From: Clostridia bacterium
GTDB lineage: Bacteria > Bacillota > Clostridia > Peptostreptococcales > Anaerovoracaceae
Assembly: GCA_024402995.1 (NCBI GenBank)
Contig: JAKSSR010000002.1
Location: 1-44,388 of the forward strand
Length of the DNA: 44,388 nucleotides
Reading direction: 5' to 3'
Made by a program: the position numbers and the translations under genes. This document shows, piece by piece, positions 32,874 to 41,160 of the stretch (position 1 is its first letter; every line of letters begins with the position of its first letter). The notes below the pieces were generated by a model, which searched no databases, was not told the DNA's origin, and saw only the letters and a list, made by a program, of their open reading frames with translations.

Positions 32874-33947
32874 TTATCTCTGAACGCGGGCATTGCCTGC
32901 GTAGATGGCCCAGACCTGCTTTTCGTCAGCAGGTTCGGCGTAGTCATTAAGAGAGCTTGCGGCAAGAGCACCGGTAGCCCAGCCGAACTGGATCCACTTG
33001 TCGGGAGTCCATTCCTTGAGAATGCCGTAAAGGAGACCGCCGGTAAATCCGTCGCCGCCTCCGATGCGGTCCAGAATATCGATTTCGCGAGGTTCTTCTA
33101 CAAACCATTCATCACCGGCAAGCATAATAGCGCCCCAAAGGTTTCTATTGGCAGAAAGAACTTCTCTCAGAGTGGTGGCAAAGACCTGAGCGTTGGGATA
33201 CTGGGCCTTGGCTTCTCTGATCATGGCCTTGAACTTATCGATCTTGGATGCAAGTCCTTCGCCGCCGGCTTCAGGTCCGCGGATCCCTAGGCAAAGCTGG
33301 AAATCTTCCTCGTTGCCCACCAGAATGTCTGCAATGGAAGCGATGCCCCTGAAGACGCCGGAAAGAAGTTCTTCATTGCCCTTCCAGAAGGTGGCGCGGT
33401 AGTTCAGGTCAAAGGAGACCAGAGTGCCGTGAGCATGGGCTGCCTGAGCCAGCTCAAGGCAGGCCTTGGCGGTGGACTCGCTCATGGCGGCGATAAGGCC
33501 GGAAATATGGAGAATGGCCACTCCCTCTTCACCGAAAATGCGCTCGGTGTCAAAATCGGCCGCGGTTATAGTGCGGCCGACTTCACCGGCTCTGTCGTTC
33601 CAGACTCTTGCTGCTCTGAAGCCAAAGCCGGAGTCTGCGATATTGAACTGGTGACGGTAGCCCCAGGGACCGCCCTGAGGAACTTCCAGACCTTCGAAAT
33701 CAATGTTTCTTGCGCGCAGTTGGCTCTTGATGAACATGGCGATGGGGCTGCCCTCCACAAACTTGGTCATGGCCAGGCACTTGTTGCCCAGACTGGAGGC
33801 AACGTTAAGAACATTGGTCTCAGCGCTGGTAGCCTGCATGTAGAAGCAGTTGCTGTTGTGGACGCTCATGCGGTTTTCCGGAGTGATCCTGACACCCATA
33901 CTGGTGGGGCAGGCCAGAGCATATTTTACATTCTTCCTGATTTCCAT
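32874..33947 (-). CDS. PfkB-family sugar kinase (KdgK-like; 2-keto-3-deoxygluconate or gluconate kinase)
   Basis: 357 residues, ribokinase fold. The N-terminal strand region has SAETNVLNVASSLGN; ILHISGLIAAMS and LVSFDLNYRATFW resemble KdgK-type kinases (the Arg in N-Y-R contacts the carboxylate of KDG); ADILVGNEEDFQ follows; and IDILDRIGGGDGFTGGLLYG is the PfkB anion hole and catalytic Asp, with Gly-Gly-Gly-Asp in place of Gly-Ala-Gly-Asp, a form I recall in KdgK-like members. The family phosphorylates KDG in the usual uronate pathway, but here mannonate dehydratase and KDPG aldolase are absent from the window and gnd is next to it, so gluconate 6-phosphorylation is an alternative. Good SD (AAGGAGG). 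Confidence 0.88.
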   Translation of the reverse strand: MEIRKNVKYALACPTSMGVRITPENRMSVHNSNCFYMQATSAETNVLNVASSLGNKCLAMTKFVEGSPIAMFIKSQLRARNIDFEGLEVPQGGPWGYRHQFNIADSGFGFRAARVWNDRAGEVGRTITAADFDTERIFGEEGVAILHISGLIAAMSESTAKACLELAQAAHAHGTLVSFDLNYRATFWKGNEELLSGVFRGIASIADILVGNEEDFQLCLGIRGPEAGGEGLASKIDKFKAMIREAKAQYPNAQVFATTLREVLSANRNLWGAIMLAGDEWFVEEPREIDILDRIGGGDGFTGGLLYGILKEWTPDKWIQFGWATGALAASSLNDYAEPADEKQVWAIYAGNARVQR

Positions 33948-33959
33948 GGTTTTACCTCC

Positions 33960-35837
33960 TTACTCAAGCAGACTGGCACCGGCATCAGCATCGGTGTAGA
34001 GACGTGCGTCGTCCTGCAGACGAAGAATGGTCGCGGGACACTTTTCTGAAATCTCGTCATTGATCATGTGACGGATGGCCTCAGCCTTGGTCTTGGCGGG
34101 GACGGAGCAGAAGAGGTGCTTTGCCTGCATAAGGCCGGGGACGGTGACGCTGAGAGCGTGGGTGGGAACCTGACTGATGTCCTCAAAGCAGCCGTCGTGG
34201 ACCTGCTGCTGACGGCAGACCTGTTCCAGTTCAACGATCTTGACCATCTTCGGATCGTTGAAATCTGCCACGGGGGGATCATTGAAGGCAACGTGACCGT
34301 TCTCGCCGACACCCAGAATGCAGACATCCAGAGGATTGTCGCGGAGCAGCTGGTCGTAACGCTTTGCTTCTTCTTCCGGATCTTCGGCGTTGCCGTTGAG
34401 CAGATTGATGGTTCTGAAGGGCTTGGCGTCAAAGATGGCGCGCTTCAGGAAGTTTCTGAATCCTGCGGGATGAGCGGCATCCAGGCCTACATACTCGTCC
34501 ATGTGGAAGGCGTTGATCCTTGTCCAGTCGATCTCGGTATCGGCGCAGAGCGCTTCCAGAGTTTCATTCTGGGAGGGAGCTGCGGCGAACATGACGTTCA
34601 GGGTCTCCTTTTCTTCCAGAAGTTTTTTGATGCACTCGACGGCCTCGCTGCCGGCGCAGTCGCCCATGGCTCTGCGGCTGTCAAAGACGCGGACATGGAG
34701 CTTATCACAGTAAAAATCTTTTAATACAGACATTGCTTTCTCCTCGTTATATTTAGATTTGATAAATGACAGGTACCGGATCCAGTCTTCGTGGATAAGG
34801 CCGTGCTTGCCGGCTCTTATGTGATACTGGATGCATCCGCTTCCGAAAGTATCTCCGGGAACGGGCATGCGGTCGGGGCAGACCAGGCCGCTTCTTTCAA
34901 AGCGTTCCCAAAGGGGCGAAACGCTGAGTGAAGTCAGGAACTCTGCTTCCGGATCAGCGCCGGGATCTTCTTCCGCACTGCCGACGCACATAAGTCTGGG
35001 AGCGATGAGAGACAGCAGGAAGTGCTGATCAAAGGGGCGTTCATCCTCTCTGTCCAGATAATCGAGGAAGGTTTCGCAGAACCAGTCCTTGCTGCCGTGT
35101 CTCACAAAGTCGGAAATGCGTTCGCCCTTGCCGTGTTTTGCGCAGGCTGCTCCGCCAAAGCCTGAATCGTTGCTGACGACACACCAGAAACGGAAGTCGT
35201 TGGCGGCAGCCCACAGGGCTGTCTTGCCCAGGCGGGAATGACCGACCAGAGTTACGTGGAAAGGATCAAGACGGGGGACAGAGGTGATCCAGTCCATGAC
35301 GCGGCTGCATGCATAGGCCCACAGACCGATCTTTCCGGTCACATCCGGCTCACGCTTTTCTTCCTTGGTGACGTTGACGAACTTTTCTGCCAGGCCTCTT
35401 GTAAAGTCGCTGTCGAGGGAATCCTTGACGACGTCGTGATAATTGAAATTGACGTAGGCAAAACCGCTGTCTATGATCAGCTGGATATCCTCGGTGCCGG
35501 GCTTTACGTCGCGGAAACGTATGCACAGGATAACAGGCACATCTTTGGCTCCGGCCGGGATCATCAGTTCCACCGGCATGGTGAAATTGCCGTTGGGTGT
35601 GGGGGAGGTCAGAGCGATCTTGCTGCAGTCCGCCTTGACTTCGTAAAGTTCATCGCAGGTCTCCAGAACCTCTGCAGTAGGTACTCCGCAGAACTTTGGA
35701 TATCTGCCGTAGCATTTTTCCTCAAGAAGTTCGCGGATCTTTTCCCGTTCTTCGCCGAATTCGGTGCCCATTTCCGCAGTCATCAGGCTAAGAGGCAGGT
35801 AGTCTTTTTCCTTAAGCCTCTCTTCTAAAAAACTCAT
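33960..35837 (-). CDS. Fusion: CE15 glucuronoyl-esterase-like domain plus NagB-like deaminase
   Basis: 625 residues in one uninterrupted frame. Residues 1-362 are a cytosolic alpha/beta hydrolase of CE15 type: VILCIRFRD, FAYVNFNYHD, nucleophile Ser201 in VGHSRLGKTALW, DSGFGGAACAKHGKGE, and GKHGLIHEDWIRYLSF near the end (candidate catalytic His). Residues 369-625 are a complete glucosamine-6-phosphate deaminase-like domain: FHMDEYVGL (base Asp), ILGVGENGHVAFNDP and VCRQQQVHDGCF. The D-G-H of classic NagB is N-G-H here and the later Glu is Asp, so the substrate may differ. A perfect internal SD precedes Met369. The 3' end of nagA overlaps this start (ATGA). Known roles: esterified glucuronate release, and deamination of amino-sugar phosphate. 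A fusion of these is unexpected. Confidence 0.85.
   Translation of the reverse strand: MSFLEERLKEKDYLPLSLMTAEMGTEFGEEREKIRELLEEKCYGRYPKFCGVPTAEVLETCDELYEVKADCSKIALTSPTPNGNFTMPVELMIPAGAKDVPVILCIRFRDVKPGTEDIQLIIDSGFAYVNFNYHDVVKDSLDSDFTRGLAEKFVNVTKEEKREPDVTGKIGLWAYACSRVMDWITSVPRLDPFHVTLVGHSRLGKTALWAAANDFRFWCVVSNDSGFGGAACAKHGKGERISDFVRHGSKDWFCETFLDYLDREDERPFDQHFLLSLIAPRLMCVGSAEEDPGADPEAEFLTSLSVSPLWERFERSGLVCPDRMPVPGDTFGSGCIQYHIRAGKHGLIHEDWIRYLSFIKSKYNEEKAMSVLKDFYCDKLHVRVFDSRRAMGDCAGSEAVECIKKLLEEKETLNVMFAAAPSQNETLEALCADTEIDWTRINAFHMDEYVGLDAAHPAGFRNFLKRAIFDAKPFRTINLLNGNAEDPEEEAKRYDQLLRDNPLDVCILGVGENGHVAFNDPPVADFNDPKMVKIVELEQVCRQQQVHDGCFEDISQVPTHALSVTVPGLMQAKHLFCSVPAKTKAEAIRHMINDEISEKCPATILRLQDDARLYTDADAGASLLE
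34731..34745 (-). promoter_or_regulatory. Internal ribosome-binding site and ATG for a stand-alone NagB-like protein
   Basis: GAGGAG (34740-34745) lies six bases before an in-frame ATG (34731-34733) inside the fused gene. Translation from here gives a 257-residue NagB-like protein, the normal length for the family. The SD is read as Glu-Glu in the fusion. Confidence 0.65.
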
Positions 35838-37018
35838 AAATTTACCTCCTGGCAGTTCTTATAGTCCTTATCAAATATTGTGAACACAGCCTTTTTGCCC
35901 TTTTCGATGGTGCCGTATTCTGTGAGTCCCATGTACTCCGCAGGAGTCTGAGTCCTCATTTTGACCACATCTTCAAGGGGGATCCCGGCTGCTGTCATAT
36001 TCTTCAGAATCATTTCGGAAGTCGCTATGCTTCCGGCAAAGGCGCTGCGGTCGCAGAGCTTGGCGACGCCATCCTCTATGATGTAAGGGACGCTGCCGTT
36101 GCTTTCCAGACCGTCGGTGCTGTCCAGACCGGCAAAGCGGACTGCGTCGGTGACCATGCAGACCCTGTCAGTTCCTTTGATCTTTATGATCATCTTCATG
36201 AGGGGCCCGGGCAGATGGCTTCCGTCGGCAATGGCTTCCACGTACATGTCATCCAGCAGATAGGCTGTTTCGATTATGCCCAGATGTCTGTAGCCGCCGT
36301 GACGGGTAATGGTAGACGTGCAGGAATAGAGGTGAGTGACGCACTCGGTACCGTGGTCAAAGGCGGTAAGAACATCCTCGTATTCCGCTGCGGAATGTCC
36401 CACGGAACCTTTGATACCGCGGGCCTTGAGGAAATCAGCAAAGGTCCCGTCCGGATCCAGCTCGGGCGCATAGGACCAGCGGGCAATGAGTTTGCCGAAA
36501 CGGTCCGCCAGTCTCTCGTACTCTTCCCTGAGAGGAGCGTGAAGCACGCTTGTATCCTGAGCACCGCAGGCTTCGGGAACAAAGTAAGGTCCCTCCAGGT
36601 GAGCGCCGGGAATGATCATTTCCCGACCTTCAGATTTTGCCGCGTAACTCTCCAGAGCCTCCAGAGACTTCCACAATGTATCGTAATCCGTGGCGGAAAT
36701 GGTCGGGTAAATTATGCGTGTACCGTGATCGAAATGCATTCTGCAGGCGCCTTCAATGGCTTCTGCAGTGCCGTCGATAAACTCATGGACTCCACCGCCG
36801 TGGCAGTGAAGTTCGATGAATCCGGGTGCTATGTATTTGCCGTCGAGATCGACAGTTTCCGCGTGAATGCCCGACTCAGAGGCGCTTGCCTCCCAGCGGC
36901 TGAGCGCATCGCCGTCCAATATTTCCTCGATCCGGTCATCCTTTACCAGCAGAGCCTTTCCGCAAATCTGCGTGCCGCCCGAGACGATGGTTCCGTTTTT
37001 GTAAATCTTAAGATCCAT
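35834..37018 (-). CDS. nagA: N-acetylglucosamine-6-phosphate deacetylase-like enzyme (NagA family, variant)
   Basis: 394 residues. Amidohydrolase fold with FIELHCHGGGVHEF (His-x-His), IPGAHLEGPYFVPEACGAQD (metal Glu), VGHSAAEY (His), THLYSCTSTITRHGG (His), AIADGSHLPG and MVTDAVRF (catalytic Asp). Known reaction: GlcNAc-6-phosphate to GlcN-6-phosphate plus acetate. Some loops depart from classical NagA: the T-H-L-F-N-A-M motif is THLYSCTS and the GxH loop lacks the usual Val-His-Pro. Combined with the non-canonical NagB next to it, a related N-acylated sugar phosphate is possible. SD GGAGGAG. The start overlaps the preceding stop by one base (TAATG) and its own stop overlaps the next ATG by 4 bp. 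Confidence 0.9.
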   Translation of the reverse strand: MDLKIYKNGTIVSGGTQICGKALLVKDDRIEEILDGDALSRWEASASESGIHAETVDLDGKYIAPGFIELHCHGGGVHEFIDGTAEAIEGACRMHFDHGTRIIYPTISATDYDTLWKSLEALESYAAKSEGREMIIPGAHLEGPYFVPEACGAQDTSVLHAPLREEYERLADRFGKLIARWSYAPELDPDGTFADFLKARGIKGSVGHSAAEYEDVLTAFDHGTECVTHLYSCTSTITRHGGYRHLGIIETAYLLDDMYVEAIADGSHLPGPLMKMIIKIKGTDRVCMVTDAVRFAGLDSTDGLESNGSVPYIIEDGVAKLCDRSAFAGSIATSEMILKNMTAAGIPLEDVVKMRTQTPAEYMGLTEYGTIEKGKKAVFTIFDKDYKNCQEVNL

Positions 37019-38328
37019 TATAGACTCCTCCAGTCTATATTCCTGAACTCCATGTTCCTGGTTCTCTCTCTTGTAAAGAACATTGAACCATCCCTGTAGT
37101 CCATGGTCGTCTCGCCGTTGTCGCTTATGAAATGATCGGCAGTTGTCTGGCGGTACACTGTATTGCCGGCCTTCATGTGGGTTACGACCAGTTTGTCGGA
37201 ATATGCCACTGAAGTGTAAATGGTCTGCAGCTCGTCAGCGTACCAGGTGCCGGTAAGAGCGGCCTGCTGCTGAGCGGTCAGATCGGTGAAAACAGGAACT
37301 TCCTTTTCCACCTTTGCAGGTTCTTCGTGCTCAAGGCCCAAAAGAACGTCAAGTACAAGATTGGCGTGACGTCCGGGCATGCTGTCGCTGAAATTGCCCA
37401 GAACGACAATATCCCAGGGACCGCAGGAAAGCACCTGCGTGCGGTAACCTGCGTTGGAACCGCCGTGACCGCGGGTCTGGTGGCCTCTGTAATCCGCAAT
37501 GCGGACGCCGCGGCTGTAAGCGACAAGCTCGCCATTGTTCAGATGGACGGGCTCCACCATGCGGTCAAGGACTCTCTGGCTGCAGATGACGGGATGGCGC
37601 CAGTTGTCGAGCCACTTGATCAGATCCAGAGCGGTCGTATTGAGGCTGGTGGGTCCGACAATGTCAAAGGTCAGGACGGAATGCTTCCACTGGCCGTCCT
37701 TTTCCACGTAGGAATAGACCTTGTCCTTTACTATGTCCTTATGGTTATCCCTGAAGAAAGACTTGCTCATACCCAGAGGCTTGAAAATGCGCTCGTCGGC
37801 AAACTGGCGCAAAGTCTTTCCGCTGACAGCAGCAACGATCTCGCCGAGCAGCAGATAGCTGGCGTTGCAGTAAAGATATTCGCTGCCGGGTTCAAAATTC
37901 TTGTGGCGCTGACTGCATGTCAGGCGCAGCATATTGTCTTTAGTTACCAGGTCTTCCAGACTGCAGCCTGAGAACTGGAACAGATCCCAGTGCTCGCGGA
38001 CTCCGCTAGTGTGATTGAGCATATTGCGTATGGTCACATCGTCGAAAATGTCGGGAAGATAAGGAAGGTACTTTTTAGGGCAGTCATCAACTGAAAGCAA
38101 GCCGTCATCTTCCAGCAGGCTGATGCACATTGCAGTAAACTGCTTGGATACAGAAGCAACGTGGAAAACATCGGAAGGTTCGATCATTTTCCCGGTCTCA
38201 AGATTGCCGCATCCAAAACCTTTTGCATAGAATAGTTCGCCGTCCTTAGCAACAGCGACAGCATATCCCGGTCTTTCAGGACCGTTGTATTTCTCAAATA
38301 TTTCGTCTATCTTTCTTGTGTCGACCAT
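37018..38328 (-). CDS. Beta-lactamase-fold serine hydrolase (class C/EstB/D-aminopeptidase type)
   Basis: 436 residues without signal peptide. Active-site motifs: HVASVSKQFTAMC (Ser-Val-Ser-Lys, i.e. S-x-x-K), LYCNASYLLLGE (Tyr-x-Asn), and RGHGGSNAGYRTQ (His-Gly-Gly at the K-T-G position). The C-terminal ~90 residues form a lipocalin-like beta tail (LTGTWYADELQT, VAYSDKLVVTHM) found in D-aminopeptidase/EstB-like proteins. The cytoplasmic location argues against antibiotic resistance. Known members hydrolyse esters, amides or D-amino-acid peptides. Its position in an operon with D-aminoacylase and M20 enzymes fits a peptide or ester substrate. SD AAGGAGG. Confidence 0.9.
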   Translation of the reverse strand: MVDTRKIDEIFEKYNGPERPGYAVAVAKDGELFYAKGFGCGNLETGKMIEPSDVFHVASVSKQFTAMCISLLEDDGLLSVDDCPKKYLPYLPDIFDDVTIRNMLNHTSGVREHWDLFQFSGCSLEDLVTKDNMLRLTCSQRHKNFEPGSEYLYCNASYLLLGEIVAAVSGKTLRQFADERIFKPLGMSKSFFRDNHKDIVKDKVYSYVEKDGQWKHSVLTFDIVGPTSLNTTALDLIKWLDNWRHPVICSQRVLDRMVEPVHLNNGELVAYSRGVRIADYRGHQTRGHGGSNAGYRTQVLSCGPWDIVVLGNFSDSMPGRHANLVLDVLLGLEHEEPAKVEKEVPVFTDLTAQQQAALTGTWYADELQTIYTSVAYSDKLVVTHMKAGNTVYRQTTADHFISDNGETTMDYRDGSMFFTRERTRNMEFRNIDWRSL

Positions 38329-38345
38329 GCTATCCTCCTTGTCAG

Positions 38346-39215
38346 CTAAATGCTGAACTCCACTTTACGCCCGCTTTCGTAGGCTTCCTTAATGGTCTCA
38401 ATGAGCTTTACAGGGAAAGCCAGCTCATCATAGGAATAGTGCATTTTTCCGGTCTTCACCATATCCGTAAAACTCTGAAGTTCCTTGGTATAGCAGTAAT
38501 AGTAATTGTCCGCAAAGGCTTCCTTCAGGCCATCCTTTGAATAGGCGACGGCGCTGTAGAAATACCCATCCATGTAGCGGCCGGTAACGTCAAACCCGTC
38601 GTAGTGGAAGACCACACTCATGTTGTTTTTCGTGACATCCGGGCAGTCGGCGCTGACGCTCTTTATGTCATAGCCAAAGACCTCGGTCATAATATCGATG
38701 AGGTGCTCCGCATAGAAGAAGAAATTGCCATAATCATTGACCATCTGGACAGGTGCTGTAACGTGACCGCCCATAAGCTTGTCTTCAGCTTTTGCCTTTT
38801 CAAGATAGCGCTTTACAGGAAGGAGCTCATCCAGATAACGGAGAGAGGAACCGCGGCACATAAGGCAGCCGCTCTTCTTTGCTTCCTCAACCATTTCAGC
38901 AGCCTGGGCCGATGTAAAGGCAAAGGGCTTATCAATAAATACAGGGAGCCCGGCCTTAATATAAGGCATACCGTATTCGTAGTGATGCTGACCGTGGCGG
39001 GCGGTGATCATTACGCCGTCAACCTTGCCGAGAAATTCATCAGGTTCTTTTGCCACATAGCTGACAAGGTCCTGGCTGAGGAGTTTTTCGTTGGCTGCAG
39101 GGTCGTAGCCGTAGACTCCGACCAATTCAACATCCGCAAAAGCAGGATCCTCTTTTATCAACTTTGCAAAAGCGTAAGCGTGAGAGTTTTCGGTTCCGAG
39201 AATTGCTATTTTCAT
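38346..39215 (-). CDS. Gfo/Idh/MocA-family oxidoreductase, short divergent member
   Basis: 289 residues from the ATG at 39213-39215; a GTG three codons upstream is inside the SD AGGTGA. Rossmann part: AILGTENSHAYAFAK, GVYGYDP, then VMITARHGQHHYEYG and IDKPFAFTSAQAAEMV, where the usual Glu-Lys-Pro is Asp-Lys-Pro. The second domain is short and contains AEHLIDIMTEVFG as the likely His segment. The Gly in the first loop is G-T-E-N, unlike the G-x-G-x-x-G of most members, so cofactor binding may be altered. It follows a second Gfo/Idh/MocA gene directly (9 bp between). The pair is reminiscent of two-component sugar oxidation or keto-glycoside systems. Confidence 0.88.
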   Translation of the reverse strand: MKIAILGTENSHAYAFAKLIKEDPAFADVELVGVYGYDPAANEKLLSQDLVSYVAKEPDEFLGKVDGVMITARHGQHHYEYGMPYIKAGLPVFIDKPFAFTSAQAAEMVEEAKKSGCLMCRGSSLRYLDELLPVKRYLEKAKAEDKLMGGHVTAPVQMVNDYGNFFFYAEHLIDIMTEVFGYDIKSVSADCPDVTKNNMSVVFHYDGFDVTGRYMDGYFYSAVAYSKDGLKEAFADNYYYCYTKELQSFTDMVKTGKMHYSYDELAFPVKLIETIKEAYESGRKVEFSI

Positions 39216-39224
39216 TGGCTTCAC

Positions 39225-40289
39225 CTAATAAATCATGGGCATGGGATTCTGCGCATGGATCTTATCGATAACCTTGAGCTGGCAGAGTACCTGTTCGGGC
39301 ACAACGGTCATGGGAACGCCGTTTCTCAGGTAATCATAGATCATGGAATAGTATCTGCTGACAGCGTCGTTGGGGAATGCTGCATCGACCTGAACGCATT
39401 CCTCAGTCCACTCTAACTGCTCGCGGCAATAAGCGGGGGTACCGTCTTCCTTGCAGAGAGGCTCAAGAATGAGCTTCTGTTCCGGAGCGGTGTTAGGATT
39501 GTAATACTTATAATCGATCTGCTTGAAACTAGCCTTAAGGCTGCCGTATTGGCAGAGGATAAGGTAGTTATAGGGAATATACGCGTTGTTGGAAGCGATC
39601 TCTACGTCAAGCAGGGGGCATCCGGGAGCAGTGAGAATGACCTTGGCATAGTCTTCAGCATCGCCGAAGGTATTGACCTTTGCCAGCTTGGAGAAGACAG
39701 TAACGTCTTCGGGGAAGTTCATAAGGCCCAGAGCCTGATCGAGAGGATGGGGACCCTTGTTGCGGATATTTCCGCCGTTCATGCTCTTAGCGCACTGCCA
39801 GTCCCAACGTCTTGCGAATTCGGAGAAAACGATGTTGACTTCCAGGATTTCGCCAAGTTTTCCGGATGCTAAGATCTTCTTGATCTCCTGATAATGAGGA
39901 GCAAATCTGGACTGCTGGAACACGTTGAGCATCTTTCCGCTCTTCTTTGCGGTTTCAACAACTCTGCAGCCTTCCTCATAGGTCTTGGTGAAGGGTTTTT
40001 CGCAGATCACGTTAAAACCGTGTTCAAGGAGATCCATGGTGATCTCTGCGTGAAGCTGGGAGAATGTTGAGTTAACGACCAATTCAATGTCATCGCGTCC
40101 GAAGAGTTCGTGATAGTCTGCGTAGACATCGCAGCCATACTCTGCCTTGGCTCTTTCCCTTCTTTCGGCAATTGCGTCAACTACTGCGACTACCTGGAAC
40201 TTGGTGTTGTTCTCGCTTCTGAGAAAAGCACCGTGTATGTCACGGCCGGATCTTCCCTGGCCGATAATTGCAAGTCTGATCTTATCCAT
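39225..40289 (-). CDS. Gfo/Idh/MocA-family oxidoreductase
   Basis: 354 residues. Rossmann motif AIIGQGRSGRDIHGAFL with VVDAIAERRERA, NSTFSQLHAEITMDLL, catalytic ICEKPFTKTYEEG, QQSRFAPHYQEI, and the second-domain His in NKGPHPLDQALGL. It looks like a fully functional NAD(P)-dependent dehydrogenase for a sugar or cyclitol. SD AAAGGACG. It overlaps the end of the TIM-barrel gene by 8 bp, so expression is coupled. Its neighbour pairing (TIM-barrel isomerase, Gfo, Gfo) is a known arrangement in inositol and 3-keto-sugar metabolism, as family knowledge; the actual substrate is unknown. Confidence 0.93.
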   Translation of the reverse strand: MDKIRLAIIGQGRSGRDIHGAFLRSENNTKFQVVAVVDAIAERRERAKAEYGCDVYADYHELFGRDDIELVVNSTFSQLHAEITMDLLEHGFNVICEKPFTKTYEEGCRVVETAKKSGKMLNVFQQSRFAPHYQEIKKILASGKLGEILEVNIVFSEFARRWDWQCAKSMNGGNIRNKGPHPLDQALGLMNFPEDVTVFSKLAKVNTFGDAEDYAKVILTAPGCPLLDVEIASNNAYIPYNYLILCQYGSLKASFKQIDYKYYNPNTAPEQKLILEPLCKEDGTPAYCREQLEWTEECVQVDAAFPNDAVSRYYSMIYDYLRNGVPMTVVPEQVLCQLKVIDKIHAQNPMPMIY

Positions 40290-41151
40290 TTATACGTCCT
40301 TTCGCTTCTTCAACGAGTCTGTTGATTGAGATCATGCTTTCTTCGCTGGCGTCGTAACCGCCTTCGGAAAAACCGAATCCTCCGGGTCTTACCAGCTGTT
40401 CGTCGGAAAGTTCCGAGCGCTTGCGGTAATGAGTTTCCAGCATAATGCAGCCTTCGTAACCGTCCCTCATAAGGGCCTCAAAGAGTCCCACGTAATCGGG
40501 AAGGCCGTCGCCCACCCTTACGCCTACAGGCTTTCCGTCTTCGTAAGCAATGTCCTTAATGTGAATGTGGCGGGCAATATCCTTGACGCTCTCGTATTCA
40601 TCGGGATAAGCCTTGCAGTCCGGAGTAACGAAGTAACCGTTGCCGGGATCAAAGACCATCTTTACATAGGGAGAATCTATAGCTCTGACAAAGGCCGCCG
40701 CCTTCTCTGCGGTATTGGAATGCTGGCTGGGATCATATTCGACAAGAGCCATGACTCCGTACTTCTTGCAGAGTTCGATTATAGGTCCATATACTTCGGC
40801 GCGAGTTTTCATATCGACTCCGGAGTCAAAGAAATCAAAAGTTCTTACGTACTTTGCACCCAGGTCGGCTGCCATCTTTGCGCAGCGTTCAAAACCTGCA
40901 GTACTCTTTGCCAGTTCTTTTTCGTCTTCAAAATTGCACTTATACACAGGGGAAGAAATAGCGACGACTTTTTCACCGTATTTTTCCGCGGCTTTCTTTA
41001 TTTCGGCAAGGTCTTCGTCTGTAATGTCGAATGCACCTCTGCCATTGACTGAACGGATCTCAAGGCAGGTAAAACCGTGCTTTGCGGCAAGAGCCGCAGC
41101 CTCTTCTATGTTCTGAGATATTTCGTCGGTAATAACACCTAACTTAAACAT
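40282..41151 (-). CDS. Sugar phosphate isomerase/epimerase-type TIM barrel (AP-endonuclease 2 family)
   Basis: 289 residues. Xylose-isomerase-like barrel: GFTCLEIRSVNGRGAF, VVAISSPVYKCNF, metal Glu in VMALVEYDP, Asp in KMVFDPGNGYF, His in RHIHIKDIAY, and Glu in CIMLETHYR. Known reactions in the family are keto-aldose isomerisation, epimerisation and, in some members, dehydration or beta-elimination on keto-sugars. SD AAGGAGG; overlap with the next gene is 8 bp. It is paired with a second barrel of the same family upstream. Both could act on the product of the two Gfo/Idh/MocA enzymes. Confidence 0.92.
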   Translation of the reverse strand: MFKLGVITDEISQNIEEAAALAAKHGFTCLEIRSVNGRGAFDITDEDLAEIKKAAEKYGEKVVAISSPVYKCNFEDEKELAKSTAGFERCAKMAADLGAKYVRTFDFFDSGVDMKTRAEVYGPIIELCKKYGVMALVEYDPSQHSNTAEKAAAFVRAIDSPYVKMVFDPGNGYFVTPDCKAYPDEYESVKDIARHIHIKDIAYEDGKPVGVRVGDGLPDYVGLFEALMRDGYEGCIMLETHYRKRSELSDEQLVRPGGFGFSEGGYDASEESMISINRLVEEAKGRING

Positions 41152-41160
41152 TTTTCCTCC

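Noticed and set aside
30795-33290. 831-codon open frame on the plus strand
   Set aside because: It is the antisense shadow of gnd, the SDR gene and part of the kinase gene, all of which have clear motifs and good SDs on the minus strand. Its translation shows no family motif.
37018-38328. Antibiotic-resistance beta-lactamase
   Set aside because: The protein lacks a signal peptide, has a C-terminal lipocalin-like tail and lies inside a catabolic operon, which fits an esterase or D-aminopeptidase.
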